Positions 52,865 to 62,049 of a stretch of 64,000 nucleotides of DNA are shown here, piece after piece (positions within the stretch are counted from its first letter, which is position 1; the number at the start of each line of letters is the position of its first letter). This DNA is from Bog-473 sp963730395 (GTDB taxonomy: Bacteria; Actinomycetota; Acidimicrobiia; Acidimicrobiales; RAAP-2). The notes under the pieces were generated by a model, which had not been told where the DNA came from, did not search any database, and worked only from the letters and a program-made list of their open reading frames with translations. Position numbers and translations under genes: made by a program. The stretch spans positions 62,001 through 126,000 of the forward strand of contig CAVSSK010000003.1 in assembly GCA_963730395.1 (NCBI GenBank). The letters are read 5' to 3'.

Positions 52865-53843
52865 TCAGCCACCGCCCTTCGGCTGGGCGGCGCCGTACTG
52901 CTCGACGTGGGAGTACGGGTCGACGTTGTCGGGGTAGTAGCCCCCGTCGGCACCGTTGGCGTCGGGCGTGTAGGTGAGGGCGTAGGGCGGGAGCAGGCTG
53001 GTGTTCTTGCGCAACCTGATCTCGGTGAGCTTCGCCCAGGTCTCGAATTGCTGAGGGGTCACGACCACGCCGTTGTTGAACATGGCGCCGTGCCAGATCC
53101 CGCAGAGCTCGGCGCAGCGGACGACGAAGGACCCGAGCTGCTGCGGCGTCGTGTAGGCCACGTTGTTGTAGTCAGGGTTGGCGTCGGCCTTGACCCCGAG
53201 TTGGTACGCCCAGAAGCTGTGGATCACGTCCAGCGACGTCACGTTGAACTCGATCGTCGTGTTGTTCGGGATGACGAGCTGGTCGGTCTCGAACCCGCCG
53301 AAGGTCGGGTAGCGGTAGGTGAACTTCCACTGCTGGCCGATGACCTGAATCGGCAGGATCGTCTTGGACGTCGGGGTCCAGATCGGGCTCGAGCCCTGTC
53401 CGCCGCCCGCCCCGCCCGGCTGGACGAGCTCGTAGGTGCCGAAGCCGGCCAGGAACAGCACGATGACCGTCGTGGTCAGGATCCAGCCCAGCTGGATGCC
53501 GAGGTGGCCCTGCGCCGCCGGGCCGCCGACCGGCTCGGGGCCGCCCCGCGACGCCCGCCACATCACGAAGGCGTAGATCAGGTAGATCCAGACGGCCAGC
53601 AGGACCGGCAGTGCAATGACGAACAGGACGTTGAAGTCGAACTGCGCGCCCTGCGCCGTGTCCGTCATGGTGCCGGGCGGGATGTGCGGACCGGCCAGGA
53701 ACCAGTACAGCGGGTCCAGGATGGCCGACAGGACCAACCAGATCGCGATCAGGCGCCACCAGTGGTGGGTCTCGTCCTTGGGCCCGGCCGGCTCGGGTTC
53801 GGCGGCGGTGGCTGCGGGCCCCGCCGCCGTCCGTGTCGCTCAC
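52865..53843 (-). CDS. ctaC: Cytochrome c oxidase subunit II
   Basis: CuA-bearing subunit. Helices IAIWLVLSAILDPLYWFLAG and LFVIALPVLLAVWIYLIYAF plus LGWILTTTVIVLFLAGFGTY; then the cupredoxin domain with IQVIGQQWKFTYRYPTFGGF, SLDVIHSFWAYQLGVKADAN and the CuA site CAELCGIWHGAMF. GTG 53843 overlaps the upstream gene's stop (GTGA); a break near 53815 separates VSDTDGG from PAATAAEPEPAGPKDETHHW. It accepts electrons from cytochrome c. Confidence 0.88.
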
Positions 53844-54511
53844 GCAGCCACCTTCATGAAGCCGCCCATGTAGCCCGAGCGTCGACATCGGGCCCACCGT
53901 TCCCGAAGAGGAAGCCCAGCCCACAGGGCACGAAGCACTGCCAGCGGTAGCTGCCCGGGCCCGGGCTGGTGAAGGAGAACCTGATCACCTTGTGCGGCGA
54001 GCTCGTGGTGCACGGCGCGGCCCCGCACAGGTTGGCGTTGGAGTTGTTGCCGTAGAGCGGGACGTTGATGCCGAGCGAGGGGATGGAGAACGTGTGTGCG
54101 ACGCCGTTGCCGGAGTTGGAGTCGATCACCCGGAACAGCTTGCCGTTCAGGGTCGCCACGTTGCCGTAGGTCCCGGTGACCTGGCCGAGCTGCTGGTTGC
54201 GCAGCGGGCTGCCGGAGTCGTAGTTGTAGATCGTGACGTTGACGCGCACGTGCTCGGGCACCTGGAAGACCGTGGTGTGGACCCACTGGCCCTGAGGCGA
54301 CTCGACGAGGTACGACACCCAGTCGGGTGGCTGCCCGACCCGAAGGCTCCCCACCGTCTGCAGGGTGACGTTGACCGGCTGCGCCGGAGGTGTCGGACGT
54401 GAAGTCCACGGTGGGTGGCGTGCCCAGGAGGTTCACGATGAGGACGACGGCCGCGACCGCGGCGACGGCGAAGAGAATGACCGTCACGGTCACCTTCCAC
54501 GCCAAGCTCAT
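53840..54511 (-). CDS. Membrane-anchored cupredoxin-like protein (frameshifted)
   Basis: N-terminal helix VTVTVILFAVAAVAAVVLIV, then a beta-sandwich: VGSLRVGQPPDWVSYLVESP, VPEHVRVNVTIYNYDSGSPL, VIDSNSGNGVAHTFSIPSLG (candidate copper His) and SFTSPGPGSYRWQCFVPCGL GFLFGNGGPM. The last block resembles the CuA/cupredoxin loop CxxxCGxxHxxM but has Leu-Gly-Phe where the His would be and a late Met. Breaks near 54380 and 53880. It overlaps ctaC and may be an electron carrier or an accessory oxidase subunit. Confidence 0.7.
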   Translation of the reverse strand: MSLAWKVTVTVILFAVAAVAAVVLIVNLLGTPPTVDFTSDTSGAAGQRHPADGGEPSGRAATRLGVVPRRVASGPVGPHHGLPGARARARQRHDLQLRLRQPAAQPAARPGHRDLRQRGDPERQAVPGDRLQLRQRRRTHVLHPLARHQRPALRQQLQRQPVRGRAVHHELAAQGDQVLLHQPGPGQLPLAVLRALWAGLPLRERWARCRRSGYMGGFMKVAA

Positions 54512-54679
54512 GATGAACCCCCGATTTGTCCCCGTGAGGCCCGGGGACTATTTCACTGCATGGCCAGGGCCGACACCCCGATAGGCCGCAGGTTAGGTTT
54601 CGAGTGCCCGGCCGTCAACCATTTCCACCCGAGCCGGCAGATGAGAGGCAACGGCCGCTGCCGAATCGCCGGCTCGGCG

Positions 54680-55600
54680 TCACTCCCGGAGGGACTGCTC
54701 GGAGGCCGAGGCTCGAAGGGCCTCCAGGGTCGGTCCGGGGTCGCGGTGGAACAGCCGGTCGACGCCGAGCGAGAAGCCACCCTCGCTGTCGATCGCCCGC
54801 CGGATGGTCACGGCCAGCGCGGGGATCGCCCAGAAGTCCCCGCAGATCCACAGCACGGCGGCGCCGATCTGCTGGTCGGCGTAGGGCGACAGGCTGATCC
54901 CGGGGACGTGGGCGTAGACCGAGTACCAACTGCTGGCCGAGAAGAGCGAGAGCGTCATGGCCAGCACGAACATGACCACGTTGGTCGAGATGATGGCCCC
55001 GACCTGCCAGAGCGGGCTTGCCTTCATCCGGAAGGGGTAGGAGGGGATGATCTGGAGCCAGAACAGGATCCCGGTCACGAAGAAGCTGGCGTGCATGAGC
55101 CAGATGTGAACGAGCTGGTTCTCCTGCGCAGCGTCGAAGGTCCCCGGAACGTGCCAGATGATCATCACGGCGTTGAAGGAGATCAGTGCCGTCCAGGGGT
55201 TGACGACGACGCGTCCAACGGAACGGAAGGCGCGGGAGAAGCGTCCCAGCAGCACGGCACGCACCAGCCGCCGCCGCGGCCCGACCGGCAACCCGTGGAG
55301 GAGGGGAAGCCACGGGGCGCCCGCCACGATGAGGATCGGGGCGAAGAAGGCGATGAAGATGTGCTCGATCATGTGGACGAAGAAGTAGTCGTCGGCCCAG
55401 TAGTCGATGGGTGACACGACTGCGATCAGGAGCAGCGCCAGCCCGCCGTAGAACAGGAGCGAGCGGAGGCGGCGGGTTCGGGTCCGCTCCGGGAGTGATC
55501 GCCGGCGCAGGTTGGCGAGGCCGAGCTCGTGGAGCACCACCACGGCGGCCACGACGACCACGAAGGGGTCGAAGCTCCAGTTGTGCACCAGATAGCTCAC
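54680..55600 (-). CDS. CtaG-like cytochrome c oxidase assembly protein, copy 1
   Basis: Intact 306-residue polytopic protein of the caa3-type CtaG family. FVVVVAAVVVLHELGLANLR, LLFYGGLALLLIAVVSPIDY, YFFVHMIEHIFIAFFAPILI (histidines likely metal ligands), ISFNAVMIIWHVPGTFDAAQ, HIWLMHASFFVTGILFWLQI and YADQQIGAAVLWICGDFWAI. These histidine-bearing helices fit copper or heme delivery during oxidase assembly. The tail is charged. About 170 non-coding bases separate it from the cupredoxin gene. Confidence 0.87.
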   Translation of the reverse strand: MSYLVHNWSFDPFVVVVAAVVVLHELGLANLRRRSLPERTRTRRLRSLLFYGGLALLLIAVVSPIDYWADDYFFVHMIEHIFIAFFAPILIVAGAPWLPLLHGLPVGPRRRLVRAVLLGRFSRAFRSVGRVVVNPWTALISFNAVMIIWHVPGTFDAAQENQLVHIWLMHASFFVTGILFWLQIIPSYPFRMKASPLWQVGAIISTNVVMFVLAMTLSLFSASSWYSVYAHVPGISLSPYADQQIGAAVLWICGDFWAIPALAVTIRRAIDSEGGFSLGVDRLFHRDPGPTLEALRASASEQSLRE

Positions 55601-55654
55601 GGGGCCCGTCCGTCTGTCTCAGGAATGAGCGTCACGCTACCCCCGGCGGAACGG

Positions 55655-56800
55655 CTAACCCGAAGAGCCGTAGGCGAGAGGGACCTGGCTCGACTGCACC
55701 CGGGACCACCCTTGTCCCGACGGGGACAACGCAAAGACGCCGAGCGACCCGCCATCGACGGTGAACGCATCGACGGGCACCTGGTCGATGGTGGGGTTGC
55801 CGGCAGGCAGTGCAAGGGCAGCCGTCCGTGACGGGGGCCCGGGCAGCGGCGTCCACAGACCTTGGACGGCGATCTCGACGGCGGCCCGTCGCCCCCCCGC
55901 TCCGGTCAGCACGGCGAAGGCACCGCCGGAGCTCACCGCAGTCGAGAGGACCGACGTCCCCGGGGTCAGGGGAAGCGGGGGTGATGCCGCCCACGGTGCA
56001 CCGCCTGTTTGCCAGAGTGCCACCAGCGCTCGATGCCCGGCCCGGCTCGCCGAGACGAGCGCCGCCGTGGTCGACCCGGTCACGGCGAGGCGGAGCACGG
56101 CGGTGGTCGATCTGCGCAACGACCCGCCGAGCGTGTACCCGACCGGTTGCCACGATCCTGCGGTCCGCGTGAAGACGCCGACCCGCCCGCCGCGGCAATC
56201 CGTGGCGACCAGCGGCGCCCCGGTGGGCAGGATCGCCACGGCGTCGAGTGTGGTGACACCGCAGCCGGGGGACGCCCGCCTGAGGCCGGCCGCCGAGACC
56301 AGCGGCGACCAGGAGGAGAGGCTCCCGGGTGCGGCGAGCGCCCGGGAGCCCCCTCCGGTCAGCGCGATGGCTCCGCCCGGTGCGACACCCTGGTAGGCCA
56401 GGGCGTCCGGGAGCACGGCCAAGCCGGCGGGGAGGAACATCGGGGCCCAGGAGGCGCCCCCGTCGGTGCTCTGGGACAGCGGTGAGAAGCGCAGCAGCCT
56501 GCTCGGTAGCACGCCTACCAGGATCGAGCCACCGGAGGCCCCCGCCGTGAGGCCCCCGTTGTCCGCCACTCCCGGCGGGGTGACCAGCGACCAGTGGGAG
56601 GATGCGGGCGCCGCGTGGAGCAGTTGCCAGAAGGTGTTGTCCTGGTCGGTCAGGTCGCCCATCGGGAGGATCACCCACGAACCGCTCGCCGTCGAGACGG
56701 CGCTCTCCAGGGGAGACCGGATGGCGGCGTCCGCCGGGGCCGGAAAGCCGGCGGCGAGCAAACCCGCACAACAGCACGCAGCCGGTGCTCGGCCACGCAA
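55655..56800 (-). CDS. Secreted beta-propeller-like protein
   Basis: A 381-residue protein with a signal peptide (CCCAGLLAAGFPAPADAAIR). The mature part repeats short strands with Ser/Thr-Gly turns and BNR-like pieces (SQSTDGGASWAPMFLPAG, SASRAGHRALVALWQTGG, GGAFAVLTGAGGRRAAVEIA), consistent with a six- or seven-bladed propeller similar to sialidase-type or photosystem-assembly folds. A lipobox could lie in the Cys run, with GLL after it. No catalytic residues recognised. It lies between the SCO fusion and ctaG. Confidence 0.68.
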   Translation of the reverse strand: MRGRAPAACCCAGLLAAGFPAPADAAIRSPLESAVSTASGSWVILPMGDLTDQDNTFWQLLHAAPASSHWSLVTPPGVADNGGLTAGASGGSILVGVLPSRLLRFSPLSQSTDGGASWAPMFLPAGLAVLPDALAYQGVAPGGAIALTGGGSRALAAPGSLSSWSPLVSAAGLRRASPGCGVTTLDAVAILPTGAPLVATDCRGGRVGVFTRTAGSWQPVGYTLGGSLRRSTTAVLRLAVTGSTTAALVSASRAGHRALVALWQTGGAPWAASPPLPLTPGTSVLSTAVSSGGAFAVLTGAGGRRAAVEIAVQGLWTPLPGPPSRTAALALPAGNPTIDQVPVDAFTVDGGSLGVFALSPSGQGWSRVQSSQVPLAYGSSG

Positions 56801-56842
56801 GCCCCCACCGGTGGGGACGCCACCTTCCGGTGATCCCGAACC

Positions 56843-58663
56843 TCACGAATTGAGGACTTGCTCGATCCGGCTCAAGAGGAGAGAGGAGAACGATGATGCG
56901 AATGTCTGCGACGGCCCGGGGTCGTCGATGAGCGCATCACGCTCGTGGCCAGTGGAGTCGATCACGAAGGCCAGATCGCTGTGGGCGACCATCGCCCCGG
57001 CGCCGACGGTGTTGACCAGAATCCCGTACGAATTCCATACGCGTTGGAGTGCAGGCACGGATCCCGTCAGGTAGTACCAATTGCGGAGACCGGTGAGCGA
57101 CTCCTGGCGGTCGAAGGCGTTGGTGAACGACGCCGATCGGTAGATCGGATTGGCCACGATCGCCACAAAGACGACGTTGCGGCCCTGATCGCCGAGCCGC
57201 TGGTCGGCCTGCCGGAATTCCTGGGCGATCAGCGGGCAGTCCGACGTACAGACGGGGTCGAGGAACGTGAGGGCGACCGTGTGTCCCCGGAGGCCGGCCA
57301 GGCTCACCGGGTTGCCGTGCTGGTCGGTCAGTGCAAATTGTGGAGCCGGGATGTCGAGGGAATTCGGGCTGCCGTCGAGGGCCTCGGTCAGGATCGGGTC
57401 GGCGTTCTGGTTGACGGCAGCCAGCGCCATCGGTTCGGTTCCGACGATGACGATGGCCAAGGCGGCGACGGCGGCGATCGTGCGCGTGACGTACGACAGG
57501 GAGGCACGCTCCCACCAACTGCTCGCGACGGCGGTACCGGTGTCGCCTCCGGCCAGGGCCTCCGCTTGGGCGGGGACACGGACCATGGCCACGTAGCCGG
57601 CGATGAACAACAGGCACATCGGCAGCATGGAGTTGGGGTCCGTGCCCACCCCACCGAGGAACCCGAGATCCTCGATCAGGACCCAATCGGCGAGGCTCAA
57701 CACCACCAGGGCGATGAGGCCGATGCGGACGACTCGACGCCGCCCGCTGACCAGCAACGCCCCGATGACGGCCAGTGCGACGACCGCAAAGAGGTTGACG
57801 GCCCATCCGTGAGCGGCGTCGAAGGAACCGAAGGACGTCAGCCACGAGGAGAGGAAACCGGGCTGGGGAGTCTTCGCCATCGCCTGCACCATCCCCGTCA
57901 ACGTGCCGCCGCGCCCCTGCCAGTAGCCCCGGCCGGGCCACGCCTGCAGCAGCGCCATGCCGATCAGGAAGACCCCGCCCGCGGCCAGGATGATCCGGCC
58001 GAGGCGGGGGGTGGCGAAGGCGCGTTCGGGGAGAGCGATCAGGGCCCCCGCGACGCAGTAGAAGAGGACGGCGCCCGGGGAGCCGAACAGCCAGGTCGCA
58101 CCCGGAGCGAAGATGCCACCGAACGCCTCTCCGAAGACCCACACGAGGAGGCCCCAGCCGACGCTGGCCACCCCGCCCAGTCGCGACCACCGGCCGCGCG
58201 GTGCGACGAGCAACCAGAGACCGAGTCCGATCTGGATCCAGACGGTCGCCGAGGCCGCCTGGATCGGATGGTTGGACCAAATGCTCACGCCGCTGTTGAC
58301 GACGTGCTGGACCCACCCCGGCGAGGTGCTGGCCGCCGGCTGGATCACGCTCGACGGGAGGCCCAGGGGCATCGCCGACTGGAGCTGGAGCAGCCCGTCG
58401 AGGATCCAGAGGCATCCGAATCCGATGCGGAGGATCCGCCGGGCCGCCGGTTCGGACGCATCGAGAAGCCGCGGTAACGAGGGAAACGAAACCTGGCCAT
58501 GTTCCTTCAGCCTGCGGTACTGGACCGTCCGCACGATGTTGAAGCCGATGGCGCAGAGGGCACCGACCAGGAGGATGATGAGCAACTGGTGGAAGAGGGC
58601 CGTATGGAACGTCGAGACGATGAGGGAGTTGCCCGTCTGGAGCGAGCGACCCATGCCGGGCAT
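56843..58663 (-). CDS. SCO-family copper chaperone fused to an N-terminal polytopic membrane domain
   Basis: A 606-residue two-part protein. Residues 1-420 hold about eight to nine membrane helices (FHQLLIILLVGALCAIGFNI, WVQHVVNSGVSIWSNHPIQA, IILAAGGVFLIGMALLQAWP, FAVVALAVIGALLVSGRRRV), like DoxX or cytochrome-associated membrane proteins. Residues about 435-606 are a SCO1/SenC thioredoxin-like domain with C472 and C476 in LTFLDPVCTSDCPLIAQEF and H561 in VAHSDLAFVID as copper ligands. AGGGAGAGGA precedes the ATG. It heads the minus-strand oxidase gene run. No frame break is seen. Confidence 0.85.
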   Translation of the reverse strand: MPGMGRSLQTGNSLIVSTFHTALFHQLLIILLVGALCAIGFNIVRTVQYRRLKEHGQVSFPSLPRLLDASEPAARRILRIGFGCLWILDGLLQLQSAMPLGLPSSVIQPAASTSPGWVQHVVNSGVSIWSNHPIQAASATVWIQIGLGLWLLVAPRGRWSRLGGVASVGWGLLVWVFGEAFGGIFAPGATWLFGSPGAVLFYCVAGALIALPERAFATPRLGRIILAAGGVFLIGMALLQAWPGRGYWQGRGGTLTGMVQAMAKTPQPGFLSSWLTSFGSFDAAHGWAVNLFAVVALAVIGALLVSGRRRVVRIGLIALVVLSLADWVLIEDLGFLGGVGTDPNSMLPMCLLFIAGYVAMVRVPAQAEALAGGDTGTAVASSWWERASLSYVTRTIAAVAALAIVIVGTEPMALAAVNQNADPILTEALDGSPNSLDIPAPQFALTDQHGNPVSLAGLRGHTVALTFLDPVCTSDCPLIAQEFRQADQRLGDQGRNVVFVAIVANPIYRSASFTNAFDRQESLTGLRNWYYLTGSVPALQRVWNSYGILVNTVGAGAMVAHSDLAFVIDSTGHERDALIDDPGPSQTFASSFSSLLLSRIEQVLNS

Positions 58664-58862
58664 GGGCTAGTCCTCTCCCTCGGGCAGCTTGGTGGCCCTA
58701 CGTCGTGCACGTCACGGGAGACTATCCGCACGTCTCGGCCGGACGATTGCGGCCTGGGTTCCCTGCTCAGGTCTGGTGGCAGGATTGCCGACCGAGCCAC
58801 GTCCAGGAGCCCATCCGTGAAGACCGCCATGTCCGTTCAGCGATGAACCTGCAGGTCGACTG
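58664..58862. promoter_or_regulatory. Divergent promoter region, SCO fusion / ABC permease
   Basis: The 199 bases between two divergent starts. GACTATCC near 58730 could be part of a -10 element, but no confident promoter or operator is seen, and no DosR-like box. Confidence 0.3.
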
Positions 58863-60611
58863 ATGGCTGCCCGACAGACCCTCCCGATCCGCGAGGTCTT
58901 GCGCGGGCGCCGGATCAATTGGGTCGACGTCGTCGTCGGTGCAGCGATCATCGCCGTCCTCTACACCGTGGTCCGCCTCGGTCAATCGATGTCCGTCAAC
59001 TTCACCCCGGGCCGAACGCCGGTCAAGATCTCGACCGACATCTCCAACGTTCCGTACTACGCGGCGCGGTCGTTGCTGCGGATGTTCATTGCCCTCGGCT
59101 TGTCCACCGTTTTCACGCTCGTGTACGGAACTGCGGCGGCTCGGCTACGCCGCGCCGAGAAGGTGCTCGTCCCGATATTGGACATCCTGCAGTCGATACC
59201 GATCCTGGTCTTCCTCCCCATCGCCCTGACCTTCTGCATCACGGTCTTCCCCAGCAACCTGCTGGGACTGGAGTTGGCATCGATCTTCGTCATCTTCACG
59301 TCGCAGGCGTGGAACATGACCTTCAGCTTCTATCACTCGCTCATTGCGCAGCCGACCGAGCTCGACGAGGCCGCACGGATGTACCGGCTCACCAAGTGGC
59401 AACGCTTCTGGAAGCTCGATGTGCCCAGCTCGATGATCGGATTGGTCTGGAACATGATGATGTCGATGGGCGGAGGCTGGTTCTTCCTGACCGCCTCGGA
59501 AGCCGTCACCGTCTTCATCAAGGGTCAGGGCATCACGGAGAGCCTGCCTGGAATGGGGAGCTACATGGCGGCTGCGGTGGCACACGGCTCCTACACGGAG
59601 GTCACCATCGCCATCGTGGTGATGGTCATCCTCGTCGTCGGCACGAACTTCTTCGTCTTCCGTCCCTTGGTGGCCTGGTCGGACAAGTTCCGGCTCGAGA
59701 GCTCCGAATCGGTGGACAAGCCGAAGAGCGTGGTCCTCGACATCCTGCAACGCTCATCGGTGCCGAGGCTGCTCGGCAAGCTGACCCGACCGGTGGGCCG
59801 TGCCCTCGACCGCATGACCCGCCCGTTCGGGCTGGCCGAGTACCCACTGCGCACCGACCCCCGCAAGCGCCAGGTGGGCGACGTCATCTTCTGGGCGGTC
59901 ATCCTCACGGCGTCGGCAGCGGTGGCGGTCATCGGGATCATCTATCTCAATTCCCACCTGGGCTTCGGCCACTTTCCGAGCCTCATCGGTTTCGGTCTGG
60001 CGACCTTCGCCCGAGTGGTCGTGTTGGTGGCCATCTCCACGCTGATCTGGGTGCCGGTGGGCGTGAAGATCGGCATGAGCCCGAAGCTGGCCCGCTTCGC
60101 CCAACCAGTGGTACAGGTGCTGGCCAGCTTCCCCGCCATTCTGCTGTTTCCTTTCGCCACACTCGTCTTCATCGATCTCGGGATATCACTCAACTACGGG
60201 GCCATTCTGCTCATGCTGCTGGGCGCACAGTGGTACATCCTCTTCAACGTCATCGCCGGTGCGAGCTCCATACCCAACGACCTGCGCGAGATGATGGTGA
60301 CCATGAGGTTGACCCGCCGGCAGCGCTGGCAGCAGGTGATCCTCCCTGCCATCTTTCCGGCCTACGTGACCGGGGGAATCACTGCGGCAGGCGGAGCATG
60401 GAATGCGTCCATCGTGGCCGAGCTCGTCAGCTGGCATCATCAGACCCTCAACGCGTTCGGGCTCGGCAACTACATCGCGACGGCGTCGATTCAAGGCAAG
60501 TTCGCGCTCCTCATCGCCGGCGGCATCGTGATGAGCGCGTTCGTGGTCCTCGTCAACCGGCTGTTTTGGCGCCGGCTCTACGCCCTGGCCGAGAGTCGGT
60601 TCACCTTGTGA
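58863..60611 (+). CDS. ABC transporter permease, NitT/TauT-type, two permease domains in one chain
   Basis: A 582-residue permease with two SsuC/TauC-like halves. Each half has an EAA loop: LDEAARMYRLTKWQRFWKLD (first) and LREMMVTMRLTRRQRWQQVI LPAIFPAY (second). Helices such as ILVFLPIALTFCITVFPSNL and VLASFPAILLFPFATLVFID flank them. A charged linker at about residues 290-350 joins the halves. Such proteins import nitrate, sulfonates, bicarbonate or similar. The ATPase gene follows 49 bases downstream; no binding protein is coded in the window. Confidence 0.88.
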   Translation: MAARQTLPIREVLRGRRINWVDVVVGAAIIAVLYTVVRLGQSMSVNFTPGRTPVKISTDISNVPYYAARSLLRMFIALGLSTVFTLVYGTAAARLRRAEKVLVPILDILQSIPILVFLPIALTFCITVFPSNLLGLELASIFVIFTSQAWNMTFSFYHSLIAQPTELDEAARMYRLTKWQRFWKLDVPSSMIGLVWNMMMSMGGGWFFLTASEAVTVFIKGQGITESLPGMGSYMAAAVAHGSYTEVTIAIVVMVILVVGTNFFVFRPLVAWSDKFRLESSESVDKPKSVVLDILQRSSVPRLLGKLTRPVGRALDRMTRPFGLAEYPLRTDPRKRQVGDVIFWAVILTASAAVAVIGIIYLNSHLGFGHFPSLIGFGLATFARVVVLVAISTLIWVPVGVKIGMSPKLARFAQPVVQVLASFPAILLFPFATLVFIDLGISLNYGAILLMLLGAQWYILFNVIAGASSIPNDLREMMVTMRLTRRQRWQQVILPAIFPAYVTGGITAAGGAWNASIVAELVSWHHQTLNAFGLGNYIATASIQGKFALLIAGGIVMSAFVVLVNRLFWRRLYALAESRFTL

Positions 60612-60660
60612 TCACGTTGACGTTGACCCGGTTCACCGGGATGGGTCAGGGTGGTCTGCG

Positions 60661-62019
60661 GTGACCACCGTCTCGCCACAGAGAACCGGCCAATCAGGGG
60701 CCGATCCGACGACCATCATCGAGGTCTCGCACGTCACCAAGACGTTCGTCTCGCCCGACGGCAGTCCGCTGCCGGTGCTCGATGACATCTCGCTCGATCT
60801 GCGCGAGGGGGAGATCGTGGCGCTGCTGGGGCGCTCAGGATCAGGGAAGAGCACACTGTTGCGTTGCATCGCCGGACTGATCGCACCGACCTCCGGCGAA
60901 GTCAAGTACCGGGGTCACACGCTCAACGGTGCCAACCCCGGCGTATCCATGGTCTTTCAGAGCTTCGCCCTTCTGCCCTGGCTGACGGTGCTCCAGAACG
61001 TCGAACTCGGGCTGGAGGCGCTCGGGATCGAGCGCAGTGAGCGGAGGGAGCGGGCCGAGCGGGCCATCGACACCATCGGCCTCGACGGTTTCGAGTCCGC
61101 CTACCCGAAGGAGCTGTCGGGCGGGATGCGGCAACGGGTGGGATTCGCCCGGGCGCTGGTGGTGGAGCCGGATGCCCTCTTGATGGACGAGCCCTTCTCC
61201 GCCCTCGACGTGCTGACCGCACAGAACCTGCGGGCGGAGCTCCTCCGGCTGTGGCGGGAGAAGGACTTCCCGACGAAGTCGATGCTGATCGTGACCCACA
61301 ACATCGAGGAAGCGGTGATCCTGGCCGACCGTATCTTCGTGCTCGGTGCCAATCCGGGTCGCATCCGCACGGAAATATCCTGCGGGTTCCCCCAGCCCCG
61401 CAACCGGCACGATGAGAGCTTCGGAGCCCTGGTGGACCAGATCTACGGTCTGATGACCGGTCGTGACACCCGTCCTCCGGCCCACATCTGGACGCAGGCC
61501 GCCCCGGGGGAGGGGTCGCCGGTCGACACCCCGCTGCCGCAGGCGAGCGTGGGTGGCATGGCCGGCCTCCTGGAGATCCTCGTTGCCCACGATGGACGCG
61601 AGGATCTTCCCAAACTGGCGCACGAGCTCACGTTCGAGGTGGACGACCTGTTGCCGCTCGTCGATGCCGCCCAGGTCCTCGGACTCGCCGAGGTCGACGA
61701 CGCCGACCTGCAGGTCACCGACGACGGACGGACCTTCGTCGCCGCCGACATCTTGGAGTCGAAGCAGATCTTCGCTCGGCGTGTCCGGGAACGGGCCCCG
61801 CTCGTACGCGCGATCTGCAATGCCCTCGATACCACCAAGGACGGGAACCTGGGAGAGGGTTTCTTCCTCGATCTCCTGCGGCGGGGTTTCTCGGAGGACG
61901 AAGCGCGACAGCAGCTCAGAATCGCCATCGACTGGGGCCGCTATGGCGAGCTGTTCGACTTCGACGCCAATACGGGGCAGCTCGCCCTCGATCATCCGCC
62001 GGCCCGAGCTGACAGCTGA
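60661..62019 (+). CDS. ABC transporter ATP-binding protein with C-terminal AAA-associated domain
   Basis: A 452-residue ATPase. Walker A LLGRSGSGKSTLLRCIAG, Q-loop VFQSFALLPWLTV, signature KELSGGMRQRVGFARAL, Walker B DALLMDEPFSALDVLTAQ and LIVTHNIEEAVILADRI. After about residue 300 an AAA-associated C-terminal domain follows (LAHELTFEVDDLLPLVDAAQ, GFFLDLLRRGFSEDEARQQL), which in nitrate/sulfonate-type importers is regulatory. Works with the two-domain permease. Confidence 0.9.
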   Translation: MTTVSPQRTGQSGADPTTIIEVSHVTKTFVSPDGSPLPVLDDISLDLREGEIVALLGRSGSGKSTLLRCIAGLIAPTSGEVKYRGHTLNGANPGVSMVFQSFALLPWLTVLQNVELGLEALGIERSERRERAERAIDTIGLDGFESAYPKELSGGMRQRVGFARALVVEPDALLMDEPFSALDVLTAQNLRAELLRLWREKDFPTKSMLIVTHNIEEAVILADRIFVLGANPGRIRTEISCGFPQPRNRHDESFGALVDQIYGLMTGRDTRPPAHIWTQAAPGEGSPVDTPLPQASVGGMAGLLEILVAHDGREDLPKLAHELTFEVDDLLPLVDAAQVLGLAEVDDADLQVTDDGRTFVAADILESKQIFARRVRERAPLVRAICNALDTTKDGNLGEGFFLDLLRRGFSEDEARQQLRIAIDWGRYGELFDFDANTGQLALDHPPARADS

Positions 62020-62049
62020 GGGAGCGGCCGCGGCCTTGCCGGCGGCTCG

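Noticed and set aside
58685..58705. A DosR-like box in the SCO fusion/ABC permease gap
   Set aside because: GGCCCTACG is present but the GGGACC half is not at the right spacing.
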